A stretch of 64,000 nt of DNA from an uncultured Megasphaera sp. (GTDB taxonomy: Bacteria > Bacillota > Negativicutes > Veillonellales > Megasphaeraceae), in the NCBI GenBank assembly GCA_934202965.1, contig CAKPYN010000010.1, forward strand, positions 1 through 64,000. The letters are read 5' to 3'. Shown piece after piece: positions 49,995 through 59,204 of this stretch. Position 1 is the first letter of the stretch, and each line of letters starts with the position of its first letter. The position numbers and the translations under genes are program-made. The notes beneath the pieces are model-generated. The model was not told the DNA's origin. It did not search any database and was given only the letters and a program-made list of their open reading frames with translations.

Positions 49995-51599
49995 CTATTT
50001 TACATATTTAACCAATGTGTTCCACACTGCATGAGGACCCGCAATTAATTCATCAAAGTAACCTTCTACTTTTTCGCCAAGCCCTACGGCATACAAATCA
50101 CTGCCAAAAATATCGGCATTGGAAAGGATGGGTTTCAACTTACCTTTTGCCGAAGCCACATCACCCAAGGTAATTCCCTGCAAAGCAGCCTGTAAATCCT
50201 TAAGTAATGGATCCGGGCTCGGTTCAAAGGTCTTTCCTTCGTCATCAACGGCCAACAAATACCGGCACCAGCCAGCGATGGCCAAGGGAATAAATTCCAG
50301 TTCTTTGGCTTTATTGCCATAAGCTTTAATCGTTTCGCCAAAACGAATGCCTACCTTCTGAGATGTATCCGATGCAATCCGCTGCGGCGTATCTGGGAGA
50401 TTGCTATTTGTTAAGCGTTCTTCCAATACTTCTTTGATGAAAGCCTGCGGTTCCAACACACCTGGGTTCGTAACAACCGGAAGACCTTCTTGATACCCGA
50501 TTTTTTCAATCAAACCTTTTAACTGAGCATCTTTCATTTCATCAGCAATCAACGTATAGCCAAGCAAGCAGCCATATACAGCCAATGCCGTATGTAACGG
50601 ATTGAGGCAAGTGCATACTTTCATGCGTTCTACTTTATCTACGGTTGCTCTGTCTGTGAAAATAACGCCGGAATTTTCCAAAGCAGGTCTGCCATTAGGG
50701 AATGTATCCTCAATAACGAGGTACTGTGCATTTTCAGCATTTACAAATGCTGCATACGTTCCTTTTTCAGTATGAATCAAATCGGTATCTTCAAAGCCAA
50801 GACCTTTTAAATAATCCTGTACTTTCGCAGAAGACCGCGGTGTAATTTTATCAATCATGCTCCATGGGAATGTAACTTTCTGCGGATTATTGATATAATC
50901 CGCAAAACCAGCGTCAGCAACGCCATTTTTTACCCAAGCATCAGCAAATGTCGTCATGGCTGCTTTGATTTTATCGCCATTGTGAGAGCAGTTATCCATG
51001 CTCAAAAATGCGAACGGATAGGCACCGGCTTTATAACGGGCATAAGCAAGTGCTGCAATGCAGCCCATAGAGCTTGTTGCTTTTTCCGGACCGTTTTTCA
51101 TATCTTCTGCCACAGCCGGGAAATATTCGCCTGCATAGTTTGTCAATTTATACCCTTTTTCGGTAATCGTAAAGCTGGCAATCTGTAAAGACGGATTAGT
51201 AAAGATTTCTTTTAAGCGATTCCAGTCTTCCGTAAAATCAGAGCGGCATACAACAGAATCTACAACAGAGCCAATAACTTCATTTTCAAATCGTCCATCA
51301 GCATACATCGTAACGGCTAAGCTCAAGTTGTCAAACGGGCGATATACTTTTTCAATGACTTCTTCATCATATGTTTCGGCTGTAATAATACCCGTTTTTG
51401 CCTGACCGTTGTTTAATAAATGCTGCTGCAGTGCGGCAATAAATGCACGGAAAATATTACCGCCGCCGAAATGTACCCACTGCGGGGCTTTTTTCGTTTC
51501 TGCAGCAACAGCTGCATCATTAAATTGATATGTCGCAATACCGGCTTGTTTCCATTCGTCGGCATGCTGTTGAATAGCTTGACGATTTAAATGCAACAT
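49995..51599 (-). CDS. uxuB: Fructuronate reductase (mannitol dehydrogenase family)
   Basis: A 534-residue member of the polyol-specific long-chain dehydrogenase family. QWVHFGGGNIFRAFIAALQQ is the N-terminal NAD-binding motif, and the catalytic lysine region KVCTCLNPLHTALAVYGCLL is present. It interconverts D-fructuronate and D-mannonate with NADH. UxaB (tagaturonate reductase) is a close relative, but the adjoining mannonate dehydratase decides for UxuB. It follows uxuA by 24 bases in the same operon. Confidence 0.9.
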   Translation of the reverse strand: MLHLNRQAIQQHADEWKQAGIATYQFNDAAVAAETKKAPQWVHFGGGNIFRAFIAALQQHLLNNGQAKTGIITAETYDEEVIEKVYRPFDNLSLAVTMYADGRFENEVIGSVVDSVVCRSDFTEDWNRLKEIFTNPSLQIASFTITEKGYKLTNYAGEYFPAVAEDMKNGPEKATSSMGCIAALAYARYKAGAYPFAFLSMDNCSHNGDKIKAAMTTFADAWVKNGVADAGFADYINNPQKVTFPWSMIDKITPRSSAKVQDYLKGLGFEDTDLIHTEKGTYAAFVNAENAQYLVIEDTFPNGRPALENSGVIFTDRATVDKVERMKVCTCLNPLHTALAVYGCLLGYTLIADEMKDAQLKGLIEKIGYQEGLPVVTNPGVLEPQAFIKEVLEERLTNSNLPDTPQRIASDTSQKVGIRFGETIKAYGNKAKELEFIPLAIAGWCRYLLAVDDEGKTFEPSPDPLLKDLQAALQGITLGDVASAKGKLKPILSNADIFGSDLYAVGLGEKVEGYFDELIAGPHAVWNTLVKYVK

Positions 51600-51623
51600 G
51601 ATGTGTTCCTCCCAAAATAAATT

Positions 51624-52709
51624 TTATAATTGACCGCAAGTGCGATTAATAGCATCCCATAAGCCTAAAATATAGTTAGCGCCAAGAGCGCGGTCATAGA
51701 GGCCATAGCCTGGGCGGCCTTCTTCATTCCAAATCATGCGGCCATGGTCCGGACGAATTGGACCATCGAAATGAATATCATACGCAGCTTTCATGATTTC
51801 ATACATATCCAAGCTGCCAAACTGCGATTTATGAGCTACTTCATTGAATACCCACGGTTCATGAACTTGGATATTACGAACATGGAGGAAGTTAACCCGA
51901 TTCATTTTGCCAAACTTACGAATGATGTGCGGAATATCATTCTGACGGTTGGAACCTAAAGAGCCAGTGCAAATCGTGAAGCCATTGCTTGGGCTGTCAA
52001 CCATTGCTGCGATTTTATCTAAATCTTCTTCGTTTTTCACAATACGCGGCAAGCCAAATACGGATTTTGGTGGATCGTCCGGATGAATAGCCATCTTAAT
52101 GCCTAATTCTTCAGCAACCGGAACAATGGCATTTAAGAAATACGAAAGGTTTTTACGAAGTCCATCTTCATCCATGCCTTCATACTGTTCAAACAAATGA
52201 GACAATTCTTTCAAACGTTCTGGTTCCCAGCCTGGAAGAACAAATCCGTTGCTGTTATCCAAAATTTCTTTTGCCATGTCCTGCGGCGTTTTTCCTTCGA
52301 TAACATGATAATCATATGCAAGAGCTGTAGAGCCATCATATAACGGTTTAGCCAAGTCCGTACGTGTCCAGTCGAAAATCGGCATGAAATTGTAGCAAAC
52401 CATCTGAATGCCGGCTTTAGCAGCATTTTTCAAAGAAGTAATATAGTTTTCAATATATTTATCACGACTTGGTAAGCCTAATTTAATATCTTCATGAACA
52501 TTGATGCTTTCCAAATCTTTAAATACCAAGTTATTTTCTTCTGCAATTTTTTTGATGTGAAGCAGCGGTTCTACCGGCCATACTTCACCAACAGGAATAT
52601 CAAATAACGCACCTACAATGCCATCCATACCGGGAATCTGGTCAATCTGCTGTAATGTAATTTTGTCGTCGTTTTCGCCATACCAACGAAATGTCATTCT
52701 CATACTCAT
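51624..52709 (-). CDS. uxuA: Mannonate dehydratase
   Basis: A 361-residue TIM-barrel of the UxuA family. It begins MRMTFRWYGENDDKITLQQI and has CYNFMPIFDWTRTDLAKPL, MAIHPDDPPKSVFGLPRIV and RPDHGRMIWNEEGRPGYGLY, the last with metal-binding residues. It removes water from D-mannonate to give 2-keto-3-deoxygluconate, which KdgK and Eda process further. First gene of the minus-strand uxu run, with a promoter containing a palindromic operator. No uronate isomerase (uxaC) is in the window. Confidence 0.95.
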   Translation of the reverse strand: MSMRMTFRWYGENDDKITLQQIDQIPGMDGIVGALFDIPVGEVWPVEPLLHIKKIAEENNLVFKDLESINVHEDIKLGLPSRDKYIENYITSLKNAAKAGIQMVCYNFMPIFDWTRTDLAKPLYDGSTALAYDYHVIEGKTPQDMAKEILDNSNGFVLPGWEPERLKELSHLFEQYEGMDEDGLRKNLSYFLNAIVPVAEELGIKMAIHPDDPPKSVFGLPRIVKNEEDLDKIAAMVDSPSNGFTICTGSLGSNRQNDIPHIIRKFGKMNRVNFLHVRNIQVHEPWVFNEVAHKSQFGSLDMYEIMKAAYDIHFDGPIRPDHGRMIWNEEGRPGYGLYDRALGANYILGLWDAINRTCGQL

Positions 52710-52764
52710 TGTATTACTCCTCCTATTGCGACTCTATTGTTGTCTTAAGTATTTCATTGTCTAC

Positions 52765-52793
52765 ATACTACCATACTAGTATGTTTTCCACAA
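52765..52793 (-). promoter_or_regulatory. uxuA promoter with palindromic operator in the spacer
   Basis: TTGTGG (plus 52788-52793) and TAGTAT (52765-52770) with a 17-base spacer; the perfect palindrome CATACTAGTATG (52772-52783) occupies the spacer, a natural place for a GntR-type repressor. Confidence 0.6.
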
Positions 52794-52879
52794 TATACTA
52801 ATTGTAATGTTGTCTAATTAGCATAGATATTGCTTTGTTGTTGTGAAAATCGCATAATTTACATAAATTGTGTATACTA

Positions 52880-52915
52880 AAAAACACACCGCATGCAATA
52901 TACGGTGTGTTTTTT
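52880..52915. terminator. Bidirectional intrinsic terminator
   Basis: AAACACACCG (52882-52891) pairs with CGGTGTGTTT (52903-52912), flanked by A- and T-runs. It ends the D-2-hydroxyacid dehydrogenase gene and isolates the uxu promoter. Confidence 0.88.
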
Positions 52916-52939
52916 GAAAAAGTTTGCTTATACTATATC

Positions 52940-53887
52940 TTATAAAATAATATTTTTCTGATTTCCGGCTAAGTATGCATCAATATTATCAAATACAATG
53001 ACAGCCCGTTTTTCCATCGATTCCTGTGTTGCAAACGCAACGTGCGGCGTCACAATCGTATTCTTGGCATGCAGAAGGGGATGATTTGTATCCAGAGGCG
53101 GTTCATTTTCAAATACGTCAATACCGGCACCAGCGATTTTACCGCTGTTAAGAGCATCTGCCAAAGCCTGCGAATCCACAACGGGACCGCGGGCTTCGTT
53201 GACAAGAAATGCTGTCGGTTTCATATAGGAAATCGTTTCAGCGTTAATCAAGCCACGGGATTTATCTGTAACCGGGCAATGCAGCGATACGATATCTGCT
53301 TGTTCCATCATTTCTTTCATCGGCAAATATGTAATCAATTCTGTGTTTTCTTTATGGGAAAAACCATTATATGCAATAACTTTTGCTCCAAATGCATGAA
53401 CGAGTTCGGCAACACGATGGCCAATAGCCCCTGTTCCTACTAACGCAACGGTCTTACCTTCTAACTCATTGCCAATAAATCCGGCCTTTGTACCGCCGGC
53501 GCGACAAGCTGCGTCGACTTGCGGCACATACCGCAGAAGATCAAGCATCATAGCAATTGTTAATTCTGCAACGGCTACTGTAGAATAGCCTGATGCATTA
53601 CTTACTTTGATTCCCTTTGCTTTCGCTGCATCCAAGGCAACATGATCTACACCGGTAAAGGCAACATCAATGTATTTTAATTTAGGGCAGGCATTGATAA
53701 CTTCCGCTTTTAACGGCATATTGGCAATAACAAGAATATCCGCATCTTTCGCTTCTTCAATTTGTACAGATACATCATCATTGCGTTCATACGCTGCAAA
53801 TTCATAGCCTTTTTCCTGTAATGGTTTTACATAAGAATCAAGTAATTCCTGACGAATACCTAGTGATTCTAATAATACAATTTTCAT
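52940..53887 (-). CDS. D-isomer-specific 2-hydroxyacid dehydrogenase
   Basis: A 315-residue NAD-dependent enzyme. NAD motif VALVGTGAIGHRVAELVHAF, then the catalytic Arg in FLVNEARGPVVDSQALADAL, Glu in AGAGIDVFENEPPLD and His in VTPHVAFATQESM. It reduces a 2-oxoacid to a D-2-hydroxyacid, or the reverse; substrate is not apparent. The ATG at 53887 follows AAAGGGG, and the longer frame from 53938 is unlikely. It is a single-gene unit, but lies beside the sugar-acid block and could act on a related oxoacid (for example hydroxypyruvate). Confidence 0.88.
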   Translation of the reverse strand: MKIVLLESLGIRQELLDSYVKPLQEKGYEFAAYERNDDVSVQIEEAKDADILVIANMPLKAEVINACPKLKYIDVAFTGVDHVALDAAKAKGIKVSNASGYSTVAVAELTIAMMLDLLRYVPQVDAACRAGGTKAGFIGNELEGKTVALVGTGAIGHRVAELVHAFGAKVIAYNGFSHKENTELITYLPMKEMMEQADIVSLHCPVTDKSRGLINAETISYMKPTAFLVNEARGPVVDSQALADALNSGKIAGAGIDVFENEPPLDTNHPLLHAKNTIVTPHVAFATQESMEKRAVIVFDNIDAYLAGNQKNIIL

Positions 53888-54020
53888 CGTTTGTAGCCCC
53901 TTTCGTCGTTTACATTCTGCTTCTTTCATTATACGCATATTGTGAAACTATGTCAGCCTATATCCCAAAGGCGTATAGCTGTATACATAATATGCTTAAA
54001 TGATATATTATAAATGTATA

Positions 54021-54575
54021 TTATAGTGTTTTAAAAGATAAGCCTAACGTATCCATTAATTCTTCCATGGAAGATGCTCCTACTTTAGCCGCCGCTTTAC
54101 AAGCAATAACCGCACAAGCCCTCGCATCATCCAATGCTTGATGATGATGAAAAGAAAATCCCAAAAAGCCCGCTACCGTATCTAATTTATGATTACGCAA
54201 ATCGGGCCAAACTTTCCGTGAAATTTCTACAGTGCAGGCATATTTAGCCGTTATCCCTGGTAAATTATAGGTTTTTATTAAACTGCGCAGTACACGTGTA
54301 TCAAATACGGCATAGTGAGCCACTAGAATCTGTCCTTCCAAATGCGGCCGTATATCATTCCATAACACATCAAATTGGGGTTTATCTGCGACTTGATCCG
54401 GTGTAATGCCGTGAATCCGCACATTGTCCGGCGAAAAAACCATAAATGGCGGCTTAATAAGTGTATATGCTTCATTGGCACATGTATTGTCTTGAATCGT
54501 AACTGCTGCCAATGAACACGCACTATTCGCATATTTGTTGGCTGTCTCAAAATCAATAGCCGTAAAATTTATCAT
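54021..54575 (-). CDS. DnaQ-like DEDDh 3'-5' exonuclease
   Basis: A 184-residue DEDDh exonuclease. Exo I is FTAIDFETANKYANSAC, Exo II includes VRIHGITPDQVAD and ILVAHYAVFDTRVL, Exo III is HHHQALDDARACAVIA. It resembles the stand-alone epsilon-like proteins found widely in Firmicutes, rather than a replicative PolC exonuclease. Its role may be in DNA repair or RNA processing. Divergent from a metallopeptidase gene. GGAG precedes the start. Confidence 0.88.
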   Translation of the reverse strand: MINFTAIDFETANKYANSACSLAAVTIQDNTCANEAYTLIKPPFMVFSPDNVRIHGITPDQVADKPQFDVLWNDIRPHLEGQILVAHYAVFDTRVLRSLIKTYNLPGITAKYACTVEISRKVWPDLRNHKLDTVAGFLGFSFHHHQALDDARACAVIACKAAAKVGASSMEELMDTLGLSFKTL

Positions 54576-54715
54576 TGTCTTTCTCCTTATCGTTTTGACA
54601 ATCTATTCTATTTTTTCGTATAATCCAATCAGTGTTATTATATAGCAAGTATACATACGATAGCAATCCGTATCAGATGCGTTGCTTATATATGATGATT
54701 ACTAGCGAGGACTTT

Positions 54716-55438
54716 ATGAATACATCTTCTTATACCATACAACTAAATACACATCTTATTACGTATACACTTACCCGTAAAGCCGTAAAAAACATTAATC
54801 TCCGCATCCGCAGCGACAGTTCTATCCATGTATCTGCAGCTCCACGAGTTCCTATCGCTCAAATAGAAAAATTTTTACAAAAAAACGCTGCCTTCATTTT
54901 ACATGCCATAGATGAAATGAAAAAACGCCGAGAAACGATGCCGTTTTTGACACTGCAAGATGGCGATACTATCTATCTGGCAGGCAAAGCCTATACCTTA
55001 GATGTTCGCCTAGGATTACACAATACTATCCATCGCAGCGGTAACACTGTATATATGGAAATCATAGAAAATACACCCGTTATTCGTCAACAATTATACC
55101 ATAAACTGCTGCAGCAAGAGGGCAAACGGCTCTTTCCTGACAGTGCGACCCGCATGTTTTCCAAATTGTCTGACTACCCGATCGAAATGCCTTCACTTCG
55201 CCAGCGTATTATGCGTTCCCGCTGGGGTTCCTGTATGCCCTATAAAGGAATCATTACAATGAATACGTACCTGGCGATTATGCCGGAACGTATTATCGAC
55301 CACGTCATGCTTCATGAATTATGCCATCTCATTCACCCCAATCATTCCCAGCATTTCTATAATGTCATGACGATGGTCATGCCCGATTGGAAAGAACGAA
55401 AAGCACTGATAGCCCAATACCTTCCGTATTGTGTATAG
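54716..55438 (+). CDS. YgjP/DUF45-type metallopeptidase
   Basis: A 240-residue protein of the YgjP family. The N-terminal region has TRKAVKNINLRIRSDSSIHV, typical of the family, and the zinc site is DHVMLHELCHLIHPNHSQHF (HExxH-like ELCHL with HP--H). The sequence RQRIMRSRWGSCMPYKGIIT is the conserved RWGSC element. The family is putative zinc protease, and in some bacteria is found with restriction-modification genes, but none is here. I use the ATG at 54716 after GAGGAC; a longer frame begins at 54632 without a site. Terminator follows. Confidence 0.85.
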   Translation: MNTSSYTIQLNTHLITYTLTRKAVKNINLRIRSDSSIHVSAAPRVPIAQIEKFLQKNAAFILHAIDEMKKRRETMPFLTLQDGDTIYLAGKAYTLDVRLGLHNTIHRSGNTVYMEIIENTPVIRQQLYHKLLQQEGKRLFPDSATRMFSKLSDYPIEMPSLRQRIMRSRWGSCMPYKGIITMNTYLAIMPERIIDHVMLHELCHLIHPNHSQHFYNVMTMVMPDWKERKALIAQYLPYCV

Positions 55439-55566
55439 CAAAAACTTGTAACATAACGCTTTTTACTATCATGTACCCTACCTTTTTCTTAAAAGTTTTT
55501 TGTTTGAAGTTTGAAGAACACGAATCATAATACTGCCAGCGATACCCTTCTTAGAACAGCACAGCA

Positions 55567-55616
55567 AAAGAGCAGCCATAAAATGAATCAAAATTATCAT
55601 TTTATGGCTGCTCTTT
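55567..55616. terminator. Long bidirectional intrinsic terminator
   Basis: A perfect 20-bp stem (55567-55586 with 55597-55616) beginning AAAGAGCAGCC and ending GGCTGCTCTTT, serving the convergent YgjP and aspA genes. Confidence 0.92.
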
Positions 55617-55634
55617 CTCTACATATCGTATAAT

Positions 55635-57071
55635 TTATCCAGAAATTTTTTGCTGAAATGTATCGGCCTGTTCTAATACCGATTTCCCGGCAATCCCTGG
55701 TTTTGTCATTTCTTCCGGAGATAGAATAATATCTATTTGTTCTTTCGTCAAATAGCCATGTTCCAAAATAATATCCCGAATCGGGCGTCCTGTGGCATAG
55801 GCTTCTTTTGCAAGCAACGATGACCGTTCATAACCAATATGCGGGAGCAATGCTGTTACGATACCCACGCTGTGATCAATCCAATTCTTACAGGATTTTC
55901 GGTTGGCCTGCAAGCCTTTCAATAAATACATATTAAACGCATGAACAGCATTCGTTAAATACTGCATAGAATGGAATAAGTTAAAGGCCATAACCGGTTC
56001 CATGACATTGAGTTCGAACTGGCCGTTTTCTACGCCCATACTAATGGCTAAGTCATTGCCAATCACTTGATAACACGTCTGATCCAGTACTTCGGCCATG
56101 ACGGGATTTACTTTCCCAGGCATAATAGACGAACCTGGCTGACGAGCCGGTAGTTTCAATTCGTTCAAACCACAGCGCGGACCGGATGCCATGAGGCGAA
56201 AATCGTTAGCCATTTTTATCAGCATGAGAGCGGTTGCTTTCATGCTGCCCGAAACTTCTGCAAAAATATCGGTGTTATTGGTCATATCAATCAAGTTGCG
56301 GGCTGTAACAAAAATTTCGCCTGTCAATGCAGATAATTTAGCGGCTACGGCTTTGATATAGGCTGGTTCTGCATTGAGTCCAGTACCCACAGCGGTACCG
56401 CCCATATTGATGACATGAACACCTTCCAACGATTTTTCGATGCGTTTTCTGCCGCGATGAACGGCTGAGGCATAAGCTCCCATTTCCTGTCCCAATGTAA
56501 TCGGTACAGCATCCTGCAAATGGGTTCGGCCCATTTTTAATACATCATGAAATTCATCCGCTTTTTCATCCAATCCTTCTTCCAATTCCCGCAAGGCATC
56601 TGCTAATTTTTTGCCTTTCATAATAAGGCAAACTTTAATGCTTGTCGGAAATACATCATTCGTAGACTGCGCCATATTGGCATGGTTATTCGGCGATACA
56701 ATATCGTATCTTCCCTTAGGCTTACCAAGAATTTCCAAAGCTCGGTTACACAATACTTCATTCATGTTCATATTTACAGAGGTACCGGCACCGCCTTGAA
56801 TGGGATCTACTGGGAACTGGTCGAGCCACTGCCCGGCAATAATTTCACTGGCAGCTTGAACGATGGCATTGCCAATCGTTACATCCAGGCGGCCCGTTGA
56901 CATATTCGCCAACGCAGAAGCTTTCTTGACGATTGCCATGGCTTTAATGAAATCCGGATCTAAATGTTCCCCTGTAATATGGAAATTTTCCATGGCACGC
57001 ATCGTTTGTACGCCATAATATGCGTTGTCCGGTACATTCATTTCACCTAAGAAGTCATGTTCTGTTCTCAT
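55635..57071 (-). CDS. aspA: Aspartate ammonia-lyase
   Basis: A 478-residue member of the aspartase/fumarase superfamily. N-terminal RTEHDFLGEMNVPDNAYYGV, TSVNMNMNEVLCNRALEILG, and the signature PGSSIMPGKVNPVMAEVLDQ are present. The N-terminus and residues around MNMNEVLCNRA favour AspA over class II fumarase. It deaminates aspartate to fumarate, feeding fumarate reduction or succinate-propionate fermentation. The ATG at 57071 follows GGGGAGG; the longer frame to 57155 does not. Normal length. Confidence 0.92.
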   Translation of the reverse strand: MRTEHDFLGEMNVPDNAYYGVQTMRAMENFHITGEHLDPDFIKAMAIVKKASALANMSTGRLDVTIGNAIVQAASEIIAGQWLDQFPVDPIQGGAGTSVNMNMNEVLCNRALEILGKPKGRYDIVSPNNHANMAQSTNDVFPTSIKVCLIMKGKKLADALRELEEGLDEKADEFHDVLKMGRTHLQDAVPITLGQEMGAYASAVHRGRKRIEKSLEGVHVINMGGTAVGTGLNAEPAYIKAVAAKLSALTGEIFVTARNLIDMTNNTDIFAEVSGSMKATALMLIKMANDFRLMASGPRCGLNELKLPARQPGSSIMPGKVNPVMAEVLDQTCYQVIGNDLAISMGVENGQFELNVMEPVMAFNLFHSMQYLTNAVHAFNMYLLKGLQANRKSCKNWIDHSVGIVTALLPHIGYERSSLLAKEAYATGRPIRDIILEHGYLTKEQIDIILSPEEMTKPGIAGKSVLEQADTFQQKISG

Positions 57072-57198
57072 AATATCCTCCCCATCTACAGCAAGCTTTA
57101 TTTTTGTATACAATATACAAAATGCAATACATACTAAAAAAATATAGCCATTCATCTACAATTCACAGTCCCTCGAACTTCCCCCGTAGTCCCTATAC

Positions 57199-57236
57199 AA
57201 AAAAGACGCTGTTAAAGCTTATGCTTTAACAGCGCC
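57199..57236 (-). terminator. Intrinsic terminator after ferredoxin
   Basis: GACGCTGTTAAAGC (57205-57218) pairs with GCTTTAACAGCGCC (57223-57236), with a U-run on the minus strand. Confidence 0.85.
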
Positions 57237-57361
57237 TTTGCCGTACGTACTATGAATTTAGCTATATCATAGACGATTCATGCACACCTGTCAATAGCTG
57301 CCTTCTATAGGTTACATTTATTTTAGAATTACAAACAAAAACAAAACTCACAGATACATAC

Positions 57362-57556
57362 CTATTCTTCTTGTTCTTCAATAGCCCCTGCCGGACAGGA
57401 AGTCATAGCTTCCTGCGCAGCTGCTTCTGATTCTGCCGGTACGATGCCGCCAATCGCTTCTGCCATTCCGGTATCGTCACGCATGTGAAACACTTCCGGA
57501 CAGATATTAGCGCACATGCCGCAGGAAATACAAGTACCATTGACGTTGAATTTCAT
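57362..57556 (-). CDS. Single-cluster [4Fe-4S] ferredoxin
   Basis: A 64-residue ferredoxin. The cluster ligands are CISCGMCANICPEVF and the C-terminal cysteine in MTSCPAGAIEEQEE. This is the monocluster, thermophile-type layout. It could serve Ior, ThiH and other ferredoxin users of the window. The ATG at 57556 has AAGGAG upstream; the apparent start at 57565 overlaps that site. Monocistronic with its own terminator. Confidence 0.92.
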   Translation of the reverse strand: MKFNVNGTCISCGMCANICPEVFHMRDDTGMAEAIGGIVPAESEAAAQEAMTSCPAGAIEEQEE

Positions 57557-57665
57557 ATAAACCACTCCTTAACAGTACGTCTCTATACATGCGGAAGCAT
57601 ATCTCTTCCGTTATCTACAGTATATACATTTTTCTGTTAAAAAGCGGTTGGAAAGACAACAAACT

Positions 57666-58589
57666 TTATTTATCTTCTACATGCAGCTGCAGTACATCCG
57701 GCCGTGCATAATGCCCGCACGCATCAAATTCCATACGGCTTGCAGCCACTGCGTCTATATCCAGTTCTGCATACAAAATATCTTCCTTATCCCATATAGG
57801 ACCGGCTATTTCATGTCCATACGGGTCAATAATGGAACTGCCGCCACGGCATACTGTATCCGGTAATTTTTCTATTTCTTCAGGATACGCCACCGTATTC
57901 GGATACATGGCTTTGGTAAAAAACATATCACAATTGATGACATAGCAATGTCCTTCAATTGCAATATGCCGAACCGTATCCTGCCATTCTGTATTGTCAT
58001 TAGTATTCGGTGCGATATATATGGTAATACCTTTTTGATACAATGCGGCGCGCGCCAACGGCATATAGCTTTCCCAGCAGATTAAACTGCCAACCGGCCC
58101 CCACGGCGTTTGTCCAACAGGAAAATAGCCTCGGTCCGCATCACCCCATACGACGCGTTCCGAGCCTGTCGGTTTCAGTTTCCGATGGCAAAAGACAAGC
58201 TCTCCTTCCGGCGAAAAAAGCAGATTTGAATTATACAATGTCGCCGTTACGGCATCGCGTTCCGATATACCCACACTAATCCAAGCCTTAGCACGACGTG
58301 CCGCTTCTCCCAACTGCTTCGTTTCCGGTCCTGGTACAACGACAGAATTATCATAATACTGATTCCAATCTCTGCGGCCGCCCGCATCTCGCGCGCCTAC
58401 AGAAAAACCAAAAGACATCCCATACGGGTATCCGGGAATACACAATTCCGGAAATACAATGAATTCTGCCTGTTGCTGCTGACACGTTTCAATCAAAGAA
58501 ATTACTTTTTCAAGGCTTTTCTTTTTGTCAAACATGACAGGTGCAGCCTGTACAACAGCTATTTTACAGGTTTTCTTTATATCCTGCAT
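57666..58589 (-). CDS. Nitrilase/cyanide-hydratase-type carbon-nitrogen hydrolase
   Basis: A 307-residue nitrilase-superfamily protein. The triad is visible: Glu in FIVFPELCIPGYPYGMSFG, Lys in FCHRKLKPTGSERVVWGDAD, and Cys in VGSLICWESYMPLARAAL. The RKLKPT-ER-WG and CWESYMPLARA forms are typical of true nitrilases (branch 1), which hydrolyse nitriles to acids and ammonia, more than of amidases. The natural substrate is unknown; arylacetonitriles would be in keeping with the aryl-acetate chemistry elsewhere in the window. The ATG at 58589 has AGGAG upstream. Confidence 0.87.
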   Translation of the reverse strand: MQDIKKTCKIAVVQAAPVMFDKKKSLEKVISLIETCQQQQAEFIVFPELCIPGYPYGMSFGFSVGARDAGGRRDWNQYYDNSVVVPGPETKQLGEAARRAKAWISVGISERDAVTATLYNSNLLFSPEGELVFCHRKLKPTGSERVVWGDADRGYFPVGQTPWGPVGSLICWESYMPLARAALYQKGITIYIAPNTNDNTEWQDTVRHIAIEGHCYVINCDMFFTKAMYPNTVAYPEEIEKLPDTVCRGGSSIIDPYGHEIAGPIWDKEDILYAELDIDAVAASRMEFDACGHYARPDVLQLHVEDK

Positions 58590-58791
58590 ACGATTCACTC
58601 CTATTTATTCAGCATATACATGTATACTATCATACAAATAGGCTGACAAACAATAAAAACATAAGTTAATCGAGAATAGATATAAAAATTAACATTTCAT
58701 TTATGTTTGCTGATTTAACGGCTTACCTATATAGCAACAACGGCAGTAAAAATGTCAGTTTTTTTAAATCACAATTTAGCAAAAAAAATAA

Positions 58792-58820
58792 TTGACAAAA
58801 TCGTATAAACCCCCTATAAT
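58792..58820 (+). promoter_or_regulatory. tRNA-Thr promoter
   Basis: TTGACA (58792-58797) and TATAAT (58815-58820) with a 17-base spacer, 13 bases before the tRNA. The region 58590-58791 upstream is AT-rich with no recognised feature. Confidence 0.88.
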
Positions 58821-58832
58821 AATAGAGTACTT

Positions 58833-58908
58833 GCCACTATAGCTCAGCTGGCAGAGCATCTCATTCGTAATGAGAGGGTCGTAGGTTCAAATCCTATTAG
58901 TGGCTCCA
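58833..58908 (+). tRNA. tRNA-Thr (CGU anticodon)
   Basis: A 76-base cloverleaf including an encoded CCA. Acceptor GCCACTA pairs with TAGTGGC, the anticodon arm is CTCATTCGTAATGAG with anticodon CGT, and the T arm contains GGTTCAAATCC. A strong promoter lies upstream and a terminator follows at once, so it is a single-gene unit. Confidence 0.97.
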
Positions 58909-58913
58909 ATTCA

Positions 58914-58953
58914 AAAAACTTCTATCTACATTAGTGGATAGAAGTTTTTTTTA
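58914..58953 (+). terminator. tRNA-Thr terminator
   Basis: AACTTCTATC (58917-58926) pairs with GATAGAAGTT (58937-58946), then T8. Confidence 0.9.
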
Positions 58954-59022
58954 TGTTCAAATCATTGCATTCATAGTTTTTAACCTATCTTTACGGGTAT
59001 TCTTTTCCTTGTTCTGTATCTG

Positions 59023-59052
59023 TTGACATATACATCCGCATCCATGTAAAAT
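59023..59052 (+). promoter_or_regulatory. Promoter of the small-peptide mRNA
   Basis: TTGACA (59023-59028), an 18-base spacer and TAAAAT (59047-59052), placing the start near 59060 at the outer edge of the inverted repeat. Confidence 0.65.
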
Positions 59053-59126
59053 AATATTCAAGGCACTACAAATAACGGTAGGCGGTTCTTGTGTCCCTCA
59101 TTCTGTATAGAATGGGGGTGATGATT

Positions 59127-59204
59127 ATGTATAATTTGTTCATCATGCTTTATATATTTATGATGTTGCTTATTATCTTAGTTGTCGTTTTAAAACGCAA
59201 ATAA
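59127..59204 (+). CDS. Short hydrophobic peptide, putative type I (holin-like) toxin
   Basis: A 25-residue peptide starting MYNLFIMLYIFMMLLI and ending in a positively charged LKRK: one membrane helix and a basic tail, the shape of type I toxins such as TxpA, BsrG and Fst. A GGGGG ribosome site (59114-59118) is fully buried in a 9-bp hairpin, CCCTCATTC / GAATGGGGG (59095-59103 with 59110-59118), as expected for a translationally masked toxin. The ATG at 59127 has suitable spacing; another at 59121 is too close. Toxicity is untested and no known family was searched. Confidence 0.6.
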   Translation: MYNLFIMLYIFMMLLIILVVVLKRK

